Shown: one piece after another, positions 27,201 through 42,200 of the stretch
Layout: the number at the start of each line of letters is the position of its first letter
Position numbering within the stretch: the first letter of the stretch is position 1
Assembly: GCA_946894095.1 (NCBI GenBank)
Contig: OX335646.2
Span: 18,842,077-18,906,076 of the forward strand
From: Incurvaria masculella
Taxonomy: Eukaryota > Arthropoda > Insecta > Lepidoptera > Incurvariidae
Reading direction: 5' to 3'
Length of the DNA stretch: 64,000 nucleotides
Position numbers and translations under genes: made by a program
The notes under the pieces: model-generated
Told to the model about the DNA's origin: nothing
The model's input: only the letters and a program-made list of their open reading frames with translations
Database searches by the model: none

Positions 27201-30200
27201 CTAGGTTTTGGTTTCATGTATGATTTTTTTCTCAGTGTTGTACATCCAGTTTTATTCAATTTATGTAGAAGAGCTCCCGGCGCTTCGGACTCATCAACAA
27301 CCCTAGTTCGTTCTGTAAATATTTTCCCAAAATGCGCTATTCCAGTCCTCTGCGCCATTAGCCCGCGGCCACCTATCCCACCCCTGCCCGGTGGAGTCCC
27401 CGGTTGCATTCCCGCTCCCGCGCCGGCGGCCATTTTAATTAACTCCGGCGGAGCAGCATAATGCGATGTGTAGGATATTGCGTCACCGTGTCGCCGACGT
27501 CATACAATGCACCTCTCGTGCACTCGGAGACACGCCGCTGGCGTGTGTGGCAATTGTGAGGGATTGGAACTGAAGAAAGGACAGCAGTCACCGCAATATA
27601 AACAAATAATTCTTGTGAAATGCTCAGTTGTTTTAATTTATTTGAATTATCCTGAGATATAATTACTTCAGAACTGTAATTTTTCGTCAGACTTTAATTT
27701 TGTGTCTTTATTTCTTGTGTATATGCTCGAAATATTTTCTGACTAGGTCACTGGGTCGTTTGGGGGCGAAGATGGCACAGGAAACATGACCGTATGAAAT
27801 ACTGTATTAACAGTAACAGTACAGTAAACAATAACAGTATTTAATACGGCCATGTTTCCTTATTCAAACATGGAAGCCAATTTCAAGCTTTCAGGTCACA
27901 CACTTCGAGAAAAAAACGTACATATTGAAATGCCAATTTGCTGTCATAAAGTAACGAAATATTTCAATTTGACGCCAAAGAGCATCTTCCAGTCTTCGGG
28001 TTTGAAATACGCTGAAGCCAATGAGCAATATTCATGAATAATTCAGCTAGGTGTTGACACGGCACTGCGCGGTCGCGACACACGCGTCACGTGGCTCCCG
28101 CCGACGTCATCGTCCGTCAACGACAAACGGCTCGTTATTTCATCACCGAGACGAGACGCGGAGCACATTTTTTTCCTCCCTCACATTGCATAGAAAAGCA
28201 AATTATAAAAAATAGCTAGCTATTAGTTTGTTTGCCAAAACCGTTTCGGGAAAGATCGGTCCAAGTGTTGAAAAACAGAAATGAAATATATGTACAAAAT
28301 CAATCTTATCCAAGTAAACAATGAGGTAAATATAACCGCCAAACCACAAAACCAATTTTTTAACAAGTCTCTCGAAACATTCAAATGTCGCATTAAAAAC
28401 TCGCATAACTATATTTGAAAATATACATACATCTTCTGATTGCAAAAAGGTTGCAAAAAGAAGATCAATATTTTCTAAATTTTATTTTAATGAAACCGGT
28501 GCTTGATTCATATGAATTCGCTATCGTATTATTCTAGGCGGAAATGCATATTCAATAGAAAATACGAAGATTCTATCTAGGGTATACCTATATTAAGCCG
28601 CAATTAAGTTATTAATGAACTATCGAGAAGTAAGTTAATAATACGTTTAGAATCGCAAAGAAACATTAATTCTACATCTATAGAATGAAGAGGAATTATG
28701 AATGAATGTCAGCCTGTCATCGTAAAAATAGAGTCCCCATCCGTTACGAAAAGCCAAGTCAACTTATGGAATTAGCTAACTATGTATGCTCTAGTACCGA
28801 CACACGCAGTCCGCGAGTCATCGCCGTCGACCACGCAGCTACTGCATCACTCTATGAAAACCAGCTGAGTACGATCAAATCAAGAAGTACTCACCCTTAC
28901 TCACCCCGAAACCAAAACACGCACCCTCACACCTTAAGGTGCCCCCGTAAGCATCAGAAAATTTCGCCTCCCATACAAACGTAGTTTACTAATCATTTGA
29001 AAACCACTGTAGCAATTTACTTGACATTTGGTATCACATATCTGGCAACAAATATCTGTGTCTGCATGCCTTTGTTTTTTCGATAAATGTATACTGAGTC
29101 AAACCACAGAGAAAACAAAATTAGTATGAAGATTTTGTTTTTGCTTTCATCTGATTCGGTTTGGATTTTTCAAAAAAACAAAAGCATGCAGATACAGATA
29201 TTGGTTCCCTGACTTTAGATATTAAATATCAATTTAATTGGAACAGCTGTTTTTAAATGATGAGTAAACTACGTTTGTATGGGGAGCATAGCTTACGGGC
29301 CGTTCTTAAATCGTTTATATTGAAACCTTTGTGCGATTATAAATGCTCATTTGTATGTTTAATATCAGTTTAGAATTAGTTAAGAGTCGCTTAGATAGAA
29401 GTCTACTCTTAGTCCAGTACTACATTGTATCTGTGAAAACATATTTTTGGCTTTTGACAGTTACATTGTCTATTTTGAATATTAGTAGTTAATTTGCTGT
29501 GAGTCTTCAATTAAATAAATTTATAAAATAAATAAGAAGAACCTGAAGTTGCGGGTGCAGGTGGACGCTGAGGCGGGACAGCACGACGAGGCGCACGCGG
29601 TGGCGCTGCTCGCCGTGCCGGTTGTGCGCGCGGCACGTCCACGTGCCCGCGTCGCTGGCCTGCGCGCGCCGAATGGCCACGACCTGCTCCAGTACCGACA
29701 CGCGCAGTCCGCTCGTCACCGCCGTGGGACGCGCGTCCACAGCGTCGCTCTGGTAAAACCAGCTGAGGATCGGAAAGGTGTGTTTAGTCAACCATATGTT
29801 ATAGCTACATTAATTTTAATTTTATATTTATATAATTTTTAATTTAATTTTAGTTTTAAGACTGTTTGTTTTCCTGAATAAATTAATTTAATAAAATAAA
29901 ATATGTAGTTATTTAGGCGCGGGTGTTGAAAGAAAAAGAGGAAAACTTTTTGTTCTCCTTAATCAAGATATGTCCTGAAAAGGTTGGTCAAAGATCCTGT
30001 CAAATTCAAAACAAATAGTTTGCTTTTTTTAGTTTTTTTTTGAACACGCTTATCTCTGGAATTTGAAAGTATATTTTTGTGTATATTGTATATTAATGTC
30101 ATAGGCTTTTTAACATATTCATGTTCCGACCCTTAGGAATCGAGCAAAAAGAAAAAAGTTAACTTAGCGAGAAGTAATTAAAAGCTTGGGCGAGCGATTC

Positions 30201-33200
30201 GACTGGCGGCTGAGGGCTCATTTTACCGTGCTCCGCTCAGGTGATTGCTTGAAACGAAACTGACCCGAGTGGAGCCGAGAGCTTCAGCTAGCTTGGTTAC
30301 TTAAGGCGTCAACCTGTAAGAAGGCGATGGCTGGCCGGCCGCGCAGCACACCAGCCGGATGTCCGCGCCCTGCTGGACCACCTCCTCCGTCGACGCCGGC
30401 AGAAGTCGCGGCGGCATGTTGCTTGCCGACTCTGTTCATCGTGTTTCACCTTTATCACTCTCAAATTATGCTGTAAATATTGAACAGTGGAAATTTTAAG
30501 AAAATAAACTTCTAAATGCTTCCGTGAACTCAGTTTGTTGCCAAAAACAGTATGGTAAAGATCGTATATTTTAATAAATTTAGTAAAATTTTAGTTTACA
30601 AGGGGTTGAAAAAAATACTTCTCGTAACGGAGTCACGATAAAGACATATACATGTGTGAAAAAGTTGAAATATATTTTTTATAAACCCTTCAATATTGAT
30701 GGGAAGTACAATCATCGAATTCGCTTACACTATCATGATAAAATAAAAATGTCGCAATCAAACTATGGCAAATTCGATAACTAAAATTCATAATGTTCGG
30801 ATCCAGTTGCATTTATTTCGGCGTTTAAATTGTTAAATTATCGCACCTTTGGTAACTGTACTAAGTAAGCCCTGAGTGTACATAATCCGTCACGGCTAGT
30901 CCCCTAGCATAAGCCTAGCTTAGTTGAGCTAACCTTCTCTTTGCAATAAAAAAATATGCTACCAACAAGTAACCCATTAGTATTGCGTCTACCAATTTCG
31001 CCACCGGCTGTATATCCATACATTGGAATTCTCCTACTAACACAGTGTTTAAGATTATACCTACATTCATTTATTTAACGCTTCATCTGCGTTGCCGACA
31101 TTGACTGCAAAGATTGAACTTTCAAACAAATTGCCGTCATCACCAAAATCGTATTTGGCATCAGACCCCAGAGTCAGTACTAGGTTGACTTGAGTAAATA
31201 TACTTTTTCGTACTAAGCAGGTAAGTCGCTTATTCCAAGGAATGTGAAATGTATGTATGTATAATCGACCGTGAAGGTCCGTGCTGGTTTTGGTCCAGCA
31301 TTGCAGTATATTCGTAAAGTAGTTCTTTTTACTGGGCTCCTTCTTCAATTAATATGTCCTTGCTTCACGGTCGATTATACATACATAAATATTCCATTCC
31401 TTGGAATAAGCGCCGTACCTGCTTAGAACGAACAAGTAAATTTACTTTCATTGATTTAATTAAACCATTAGTAGTTTTGTTAAATTACCGGCGAGGGTGA
31501 TGAGGGCGGGCGCGCTGCGCCGCTTGTCGCCGGTGAGCGCGTGCTGCGCCTCGCAGGCGTAGGCGGCGCCGGCGTCGCGCGACCTCAGCTCGCGCACCAG
31601 CAGCGCCGCGCCGCGCCCGCCCGTCACCGCCCATCGCCCGCCTGCACGAACAAACCTTCATATTCATATAATTATTTATTGGACACATTTTGGCAATGGT
31701 TACAACAGGCGGGCTTAATGCCGAAGAGCATTCTCTAACACCCAACCTATGGGATCTAGGCCTACCAACATTTTGGGGAATGCTACGATTAATATATTAT
31801 TTGTAATTACGTATAACTGGTGGAGCCGAACTTGGCCGATCCCCTCCAAGCGCAAGCGGCCGCGCAGGGCCAAAACTAGGCCGAGTTTGCTATCTGCGCA
31901 ACCGTTTGCACTTGGAGGCGACCCTGCCAAGATCCACTCGGCTAATAATAATTGATTTAATTGTCTGTAATAATAAGATTTTTTAAATTACGGTATTAAA
32001 CAAGTTCTCATGTTTTCCAAAATATCTATTATGGCAGGAAATATAAATTCCTCGAGATCTGACTGCCTACTGACTTATGATTAATATTTTTCCATCATTA
32101 CCTCTTAACACAACATTTACTCACATCTTATCTTCCGGTAAATTGTTTATCACAGTTTGTTTAATGTGATGTGATATAATTTCGTATCAATAATGACTTA
32201 TTAATTACTACTACTTATTATTAATTAATTATTTATGCTTGTATATTTCGAGTTGCTGGCCAGAATCTGATACAGGAATTTTATTCATAAAATAATACAA
32301 ATAATGTTTTAATGTTTAATGTTATAAACCATTATATTTTTGTTGTTTCTGTAGGTGATAGCATTTTTAGCGACTAAGTTGCCTTTGGGCTCGACTAGTC
32401 CAAAACGAGTATTTTTCTTACGCCTTCTGAGTTGATTTTGACCCAAGAGTAGTTATGAGACAAAATACTTAAAATAGTCATATTTTCTATTGATTTCGGT
32501 TTCGATTAAAGTTCTGTCTTACTCTAGGCTACAATTTGCGACGTTTATGGTAAAGAAACATAGATGTACGTGTTTTTATTTCTGTTTTCCGCCAAATAAT
32601 ATTAATACAAAAGTATTCTATTAAACAAGAAACCATTCCATATACAATTATAAATGTATGATTGATTGTGATAATGTTGGTTTCCAATTAAAGGTGGACA
32701 TAGACACATTTTGTAACAAAACTGTACCCTCATCGATTCTACTTTAAAGTTCTGTGCCATTTTCTTCTTCGTCTGTGATATCTAATAAATTTGCGAATCC
32801 AAAACTGTATGTTCATATATGGAAATGGAAAATAAACAACTATTACCCGCTTCATATGAATATATCACCAATATGTTAATACACGCAAGGCTCAGATACA
32901 GTATTTTTTTGAAATTTCATTAAATATTGTACCAATTCAGAACAACTTGATTCAGTGAGCGCGATTAGTTCGCTGAAACTGAAGGCGGCCGGCCATGCCA
33001 CCGCCTGGCTGTGCCACCCAACAGCTGTGCAACCGACAGGCCATCTAGCTATTATTAAATCTACGGGCAATAAATGCAGCATGTGTCGTCGTCGGGCCCA
33101 AATTGATGCGGGCCTAGGTAAAATGTTAATCTAATATTTTTACCATACCGAGATAGTAAAGAACCCTTATAATGTGGTCATATATGTCCGTGTGTCCCAA

Positions 33201-36200
33201 CTATTGCAAATACTATTTCTGAACACTATTTGGTAAACATTTATGAGAAGGAACGAAAACATTCTATTTTTATATGAAACCACAGCTATTGTTCTAACCT
33301 AACAAATAAAAAAAATAACAAACTCGTTAATAAAGCTCGTGGTTCACTTCGCGTGCATTATTAGATGAATAAAAAACATATTTTATCTCAAACCTAAAGT
33401 AAGCATACATCACGGAGAATGGCCAGGCTTGTATCAACTCCTGTAAAATATTGGGCAGTGTTTCACATGGACAAGGTGTTTCATTTCCAAATATGTAAAG
33501 ATCTAATTAAGATGTTTTCGACTTCCGACAGGGATATATATCTGTCCAACGATGTGTTTAACACAGAATTTGATCTCGTTACGAAAACGTTAAAAAATCG
33601 ATAAATTGTAAAATTATTATTTTTTTCGTTTAACTCTGCACTTTTTATGTTAGTCAATATAATGAAATTAAAATAAAATACTCTCATCGCTTATGATGTA
33701 GTCGTTATCGCTCGTCAAAGTTTTTTAAATCAGTTTAAGGCTTGAATTTTTACGGTAAGGACCAAATTGTATTTGTCTAAATCATAAAATAGTTAAATTC
33801 CAAGTGTTTTAACTATCTTTGCAATACATTCTTATTAAGAGAACACAAATACACAACGACAACGAATGAAATAGGATCATTCTAGGTTATGTCCACTTGA
33901 ATGTAATTAAAAAAATCTCCCTTTGGTTGAAGTTGGTTTAAAATGTGTCATCCTCCGTCCACTCGCCTCATTCAACCAAAGCACAAAGGGTCAGCAGTTT
34001 GCGAGGTTTGCTCAGCGTCGAAGCCGGCGCAGGATTTAAAGGCTCAGAGACGTTCGGCCGAGACGCCACTCTGCCTGTCACCCATTCGAATAACTTGTCT
34101 GTTTTATGCAGCGAGCATTAAAAGACGGAGGTAGCAACCGCAACTTGTCTGTATGCGGCGGCGTAGCCACTTTAAGAGAATAATTGTGCATCACACACGC
34201 TAAAATTATATAGGTAACTAAACTTAAGATAAATAAGTACCTTCGGTTTGGCAGTGCTATCTAAACTGACCTATCGGCTGTATCATAGGTGCCACCATCG
34301 GGGTTATACATAGCTACATTACATACCTACATAAATAACACACAAATTAAAATGAATAAAATGATTATCTTCTTTTTGTATCTTTTCGTAGTGATAGATG
34401 CGGATATTTTGCAAACGAACCACCAGCGAATAAGGCAACGGAGAGTACATATACTACTGTGAACATGGATGGAGATAAGACACTATCTTTTATTAGTTCG
34501 GAAATTATATATATCTACTAAAAGAAATTAGGAAACAGGTACGAGCCATTGTATGAAACTCGATCATCTCATTATCCTCTTAATAGAATGGCGGCAGCGT
34601 CGGCGAGACCGTTCGCTTACAAATACGCTTACTTACTGTCTTTTTAAAGTTCCAACGACACTTGATAACACGTAAGAAGTTCACAGGAAGCTATTTAGTG
34701 CAACGAACACTCGTTGTTGCGCGTTCCAAATTCGTGAGCGAACTAACTACATTTAGACGTTTTCCACTAACTCGTGGCTACGCTGCCGCCCTAGGAATGG
34801 TTTCAAACGTTGCTTCCGTCCTTCTATCCTCGCTGGTTTTATGATATTAAAAATGGTTTCAGCCCTCTAGCTAGGAATACGCTATCTCGAGGCTACGCTG
34901 CGCTTTTTCCGCAGGCATGGTTTTAATAAACCTTGCTCACTGTGGCCCGCGTCATATACGCCTCAATACGAGGATTTTTGAGATCTTTTTATATATTTCT
35001 GATAGTATCGAATGTACCGAAAATATTAAAGTAAATAATGTTAACTAAAAATATTATCGGAAAACGGGAAATAAATATTCAGGACTCCTATTGCATACAC
35101 CTGTTTTTATTCAGTTTTAATTTATATATATGAAATTTTATTTGTTTAAAAAAGCGACGGACGGCGAAGACGGCGACGAAAAAAGACGGCGGATTTATTT
35201 AATTAAAATTGAGATTATTGTCATTTTTGTTATTTTTATAATTTATTTACCACATATTAGAATTTAAAAAAATATTTTACTCCTTGGTTTGTCCAAGTAT
35301 AGGTATTAAATAAAATATACAATTACATAGAATAGGGGGTATTTGACTTAGAGCGTAAATACCACCAAATTACCATTTATTTGTGATAGATACTTATAAA
35401 AACATCGAGAAAATTTAAAGCCCATATAATTCCTATAAAACGTATTCCACATCGATTCTGCATATAAGCGATATGAGTCTTATCCCCGTGTGCAGCCATA
35501 TGTGCAAAAAGGCGTATGGCCCGCATCCTACGTCGTCGCCAATGCAATGCCACAGTACCAAAAAAAACAGTAGGACATTGTACGGTCTATATTTTTTTAT
35601 TATTTAAAGCGCGGCATATTATTTATTCGATCAAGATTATTAAAAAAATCCCGTTCATATTGGTATTACTTGGTCTTACATGTTGTTTATTCTAGTTGTG
35701 AGACTGTGTTTGTACGTGTACAAACACCGGGAAAAATGAAATTCTCGCATTAGATTTAAGCTGCTAGTGATATAAATAACATAATCATAATAAATAACGT
35801 ATGTCGCAGCAATATGCTCGATACCCTCTATTTTTTGCACAGCTTAACGTAACGCACGCATGCACTCAATCACATTTTCAACTGTATTCAACAAAGCAAA
35901 TTATCACACTAGATTTAATTTGGGTAGTTAATCACAACTTCGTAAAAGTTAGAAATACTTAAAATACTAATAATAAAAACATTATACATGCATAAGTTTT
36001 AAAACAAATGGTTCCAGCAGCGGCGCCTTTTGCTGGCGTAAGTTCGAGGGTCTGTGAATGTTAATTTTTTCATCACCGTCTTAAGAGCGCATGTAAATAC
36101 GTCATAATATATCACATCTATTCTACTATGAACTTATTTAACTTAAGAAGAATAGGTAAGTGCCAACAGTTGCGGTTATAGAAAACATTAATTACATTTT

Positions 36201-39200
36201 ATTCCTTTTTATAAATATATTTAATCAAATGAAATATTGGTATTTTAAGTGTTATTTTAATTGAATTTAAAATTATTATTTTATTATGTGATTCATATTT
36301 TTGTTATTAAAGTTATATAAGTTGAAATGAAATGAAATTAAAGTTCAAGTTACTAAATAAAATAAATTCCCTCGCTTTGGTCTAAAAATTACAAGGGTCA
36401 AACTTAAATAAATGTTAGGATAAATACGAAGTGGCCCGATACAGTCTTTAGCAAATAATAGTTTCACAAAAAAATTAGAACGTTAAAAAAGTATGAAATA
36501 TTAATGTATTTCAATTAGTTTGAGCATAATTCAAAATGGCCGCCTCTTACTTTGACATAGGGCTTTAAACGTTTAACGAAATTTCATACTTGTCACCACT
36601 TTTGAGGATATCTTTTCCCATTGTCATCTAAGCGAAAACTTTAGGGGATCTATGTTTTTGTAAGGACTCCCAACAACCCTTGCCTATAAACGAGACCAAT
36701 ACTTTAATCAATAGGTTTGATCGGGAAAGTTCTCAGATTATTTAATCGGAAAAACATTTTATTCAGGTAAAATCATGCGGTCACAATTACACCAAGCAGC
36801 ACGGGGCTTCTCACGGTGGCATGTGAGTTATGCTTTTTTGTCTCGGTTTGTAAGAAGATGAACTTTTCTGAGTAAATAACGGAAAGGTTTGAGATCTTAT
36901 TTGACGATACGTTAGAAAGTTAACCGGCTCGTTCAGAGTTCTTTAAAAATTTACATACCAAACCTAATAAGGTTACGGTTCTATTAAGTTTTTGTAGCAC
37001 ATTTTCCTCCTCTTCCTGGACGAATAATGGCTGAGCTGTGCTGCAGTAAGAATCCGAACTATCTCACATTGTTTATTCCCCGCCTCAAACAATGTAATTA
37101 TAGAGATTTGTGTATACGACTATGTGGCATATTTACAACTGACAGCTGTCAACAGAAAGAAATATGCACAAAATGAATGTTTGCTTGTATCTTATACAAA
37201 ACAAACAAAAAAATGATGCAAAAATGTTATTTTTGTATTTGTACATATTTTATTAAATCACGGCGAAATAAAAAAGTTATCATACTGCTGTTGAAAAAGC
37301 TGTGTCTTTAGATAGCGAGTCAGACTGGATGCATCCAAGACTATGCTAAACGCTCAGCCTGCCTCGCTTGAACGAGAATGAACTGACCCGACCCGCGCCG
37401 ATCTCCGCTTACCATCTCGCGCCGCTAACTGGAATAATTGTGATGTGGCACATTGTGATCGAACGTAATTATACGTTTCTTTCGATATAGGGCATAGATG
37501 GTTTCAATCGTATTTTTCTCGTAATAATTGCAATGCATCTCCGAAAGAATTTTCTGATATGCCAAGACCTTACATTCGTTTGGATACATTTATTAATATG
37601 CTTTCAATATTGTTGAAAGTTTGACTCTACTAGTAGCACGTCTATTTTAATGGAATTTTATTAAAATCACCGTATCGATTAGGTACATTTCATTATTTTT
37701 TCAGAAGGTATACCGAACTATAAATATCATACAGTTGGCAAAAATAATTAGGTTAGGTGTGACTTAATTTCAAACCAAATATTTTCGGAAAAAATATATT
37801 TGCCTTAAATGCCATTGCATTAAATACAATTAGGAAAAATACGTATGATATTGAATATTTTCTAATAACTTTTATAGCCCGGTAAAAACAGTCTAGAAGA
37901 TTCAACGACACATCAATCGCACAAGAACAAGCGCTACGTTTAAGAACAAAATACCTAACCTTTTTATAGTGGGCAGTACTGTAGCCTGATAAATACTATT
38001 ATTTTATCGAAGTCTGCGGCGGCATAGAATATTTTGAAGTAAACTTACGTATATTAACGCTTCAGACACCGTAGACTTTAACATGTAAAGGGTGGTTAAA
38101 TTTCAATGGCCGATGTTGATTTTGAATAAAACACAAACTATTTAGGAAATTATTGTAATTTTATTTTATTATGATATATTGGTATTACTCAATTATGTAT
38201 GGAACAAAATATCGGCCAAATGGGCGCCGCGACCACGGCGGCACACCTCCATCCGATGGTCCAAATTTTCGATGACCCTGAGGCATAATGGAGGTTCTAT
38301 GCCGTTAATGTGCCGAATTATCTCATCCTTTAGCTCTTGAATTGTTGCTGGCTTATCGACGTACACCTTTTCTTTCAAATAACCTTAAAGAAAAAAGTCC
38401 AACGGTGTCAAATCACATGATCTTGGCGGCCAATTGACATCGCCATTACGTGAGATAACACGGCCATTGAATTTGTTGCGCAAAAGAGCCATTGTTTCGT
38501 TAGCTGTGTGGCAAGTGGCACCGTCCTGCTGAAACCACATATCGTCCACATCCATATCTTCCAATTCGGGCCATAAAAAGTTCGTTATCATCTCACGATA
38601 GCGAACACCATTCACAGTAACTGCCTGACCGGCCTCATTTTGGAAAAAATACGGCCCGATGATGCCGCCAGCCCATAAACCGCACCAAATAGTCACTTTT
38701 TGTGGGTGCATTGGTTTTTCGACAATCACTCTTGGATTCTCATTCGCCCAAATGCGGCAATTCTGTTTATTGACGAATCCACTGAGGTGAAAATGTGCCT
38801 CATCACTGAAGATGAATTTCTTCGAAAATTGATCATCCACTGTTGCCATTTCTTGCCACCATTCTGCCCATTCACGACGTTTGGAATGGTCAAGAGGCTT
38901 TAGTTCTTGAGCCAATTGCACCTTGTAAGCGTGTAAATGCAAGTCTTTATGCATAATGTTCATCAACGACGAGCGTGAGAGGTGCAATTGTTGGGCACGA
39001 CGACGAGTTGAGGTGGACGGCTCTTCAGCCACACTATCGCGAACAGCAGCAATATTTTCTGCAGTACGAGCTGTACGAGCATGCACTGGTGTTCTCACAT
39101 CTTCTACAGACCCGGTTTGCTCGAATTTTTCCACGATTTTTGCGATTGTACGCACATTTGGACGATCAAATTGACCAAAAAAATCACGAAGTGCACGATA

Positions 39201-42200
39201 TGCATTTTGATTTGAACGCCCATTTTCATAATAAGTCTGGATAACTTTAACACGTTGTTGGATTGTGTATCTCTCCATGGTTCAAATTGAGTAAGTCTGA
39301 AATAGAGAAATGTCAAATAAAATTCGGAAAAAAACTTGGCGTTTAGGTGTGGTTCATATTCAACATCGGCCCTTACAATTTAACCACCCGTTATATGTGT
39401 GTTCAGTATGTATATAGGCCATTACAACTTGATCGAAGTTTGCGGTGGTTGTATCCCTTGTGGACTTAGGGAGATCCCCTTGAACGTCTTGCGAAGTTAA
39501 TTAGTGCCTGGAGCTCTACTGGCGACCTCGCCAAAGCACCTGACGGCCGGGCGGGTGACGGGGACGGCGGGGTCCCGGGGGATGTGACGGAAAACGTTCC
39601 TGTAAACGTGCCCGCGTGATGTTCTTTTGCATGGATTAATTCGACAGAGGAATTATATTGGAACTTGTTGTTTGACATATTTTGCATGCGTTCTTCTTGT
39701 ATTTCTACTGGAATAAGAGGTATTGAGATAGTTATATTACAGTTGTTGTTTTAAGGAATGTAACAAGTATGTGTGTATAATCGACCGCGAAGCAAGGACA
39801 TATTAATTAAAGAAAAATCCCTGTAAACAGAACCACTTTACGAATATACTGCAAGGCTGCACCCGAACCAGCAAAACATACCATTTGCGGGTATTGCGTC
39901 TAACCAATTTCGCCACCTTCTGAATTTACAGTATATAAGAATATACCTACATATATTTTATTTAACGCTATCCCTGCGTTACGGATCTTGACTTCAAAGA
40001 CTAATTAATGTGTCGTTGCTTCTCGGTCGATTATACATACATACATGTCACGTTCCTTGGAATAAGCGAAGTACACGTTTAGTGCGAAAAAGTATATTTA
40101 CTTAAGTTGTTGTTTTATTGTCACGGATGCCATTTTGCGCTCCCAATTACCAATATACAGCGTGATACGCTCACATAATGAAGGCTGAGCCCATTGGTGT
40201 GTCTTCTTGCTATTGCTAGATTTATTAACATCACCGAAGGAGTGGGTTTCCTCACGATGTTTTCTTTCACCGTAAAAAAATCGTGTTACATACGAAATGC
40301 ACTTATCAGACTCTAAACGAGTAAAACGGTGCAGTAGCCACTGCTGCTCCCGGTCGAAAAGTATGGTCTTCAAAACGTTACGTTACGTCTAATGCGTTAA
40401 CAATGACCGATCGTATTCAGTTCTAGTTTATATGTTAAGCGCGGTATATGCTGTACGCCAAGACATCAATAAGAGGTACCTGATTTCACCTATGGGCTTG
40501 CGATCTTTCGCGACGGTTGCAAAAACCATGCCACCGTGTCACAGTTCCGAATAATAGTCCATGGAAGACCTTATCTGCACCTTGCAGAGGAACAATTTTT
40601 GGTCCGACGTGAAACATTACATTCCCTTTCGAGGACTCCCAGCTTGTTTAAGGCAAACCTGGCTTTGTCCTCGATACTGCGTCCGAATTTCAGATTATAC
40701 GTCAGGTCGACACGGATGGTCGTTAATACTCAGAATTGGACCCTGGAAGGTCGGGGCTGAATTGAACGAAGTCCGCTGCAAACTAAATACACATGTTCAT
40801 TTAGAAATATATACTTACTTGTCCCGGATACATTTGGCTTGCTACGAGAAGAGGATACATTTCTGTAAACCCAAATTATAATTATAGTATTTAGGACTAT
40901 GTTTAGTTAATTTATTTCAAAATATTCAATCCGAAATGTCCATTCTTTAATGTCAAAGATTTCAACGCGTTAAGTAAATATTCCTTTATGCGTTTTAATC
41001 ACTCATATCTCCCTCCTAAATCTGACAAGTCTCGGTGACGCTTAAGGCGTAAGTTGCCGACTCAACAAAAGCACTTGGGTCTCATCCATCATGCGACACC
41101 GGATATATCTTAACGCCGCCGTCGCCGGGTACTTACTTACCTATATCACCAATTTTGTTTGGCCGATACTGAGAGCTTAATCGTAAAAGCTGTTGCAATT
41201 TAATTTTCGATATTTGTATTTAAATTTACTTCTTGATAGCTGTTGAAATTTACTATTCGATATTTTTATTCAAAATGTACTTCTTCATAGCTGTTGAAAT
41301 TTACTATTCGATATTTGTACTCAAAATTTACGTCGTGATAATTATTAAGAAATTGTTATTAGTTAATAAGTGATAATTAGTTTAGTTGTTCATTTGTTAT
41401 TAGTTAGGCTTTTTTAAGATTTTCTATTAAGTTCTTTGGTATTATCAGCAGGAATTAGAGTATTAGATAACGTTTGGCTTCAAAAGTAGACACTCAAGCC
41501 TAACTCAATTCCTTCTGTTGGTGGTAAAATGCTTTCACAATTTTTTTAAACTTATATCAAGTGTACTGTATAAATTTTTTAATCATTTTACAGTAGCGAT
41601 GATATCGTATTTTATCACAGAGAAAAAATAATATATGTATTAATGGATACGAGATTACCGTTATCTCATTAATTTATGTTACGACCAAAACTGTTTTCAG
41701 ATTATTTTCAAAATCTGATCAATGCTTGAAATGTAAATGTTTACAGTGAAAGTAAACTTTTTCACGTAATATTTTTTACATATTTAATTGATACACTAGC
41801 GATATCATATCGTACAGTTATTCTGCTTGAGGCGAATGTCGATACATTTTTTTATTTATTTTCAACATCCGATTATAATGCTAATGGTGATGTCGTTGTA
41901 TAACCTCAAATTAATATATTCTTAAATAATGTAAGCTGTCATGAATACCTCGAAACGCCGAATAACTATTTCAAAATGAGAAACAGTGAGGTAACAATGA
42001 GAACAAAGTGTTATCCTTCCCATCAGTAAACCGAACGAGCCGATAGGATCTGTGTTTGCAGAAGCCTCAGGGCCCGATGTCCCTCTCCTGTTTGCTCGCC
42101 TGTCCCTCCTCGTGGACTGTGAAATTCTCATGACTTTGAAATAAAGGGAGCGCCATCGCCAGAGACCGTACGAACACAGCGGCGCGAACAGCCTTATTAC

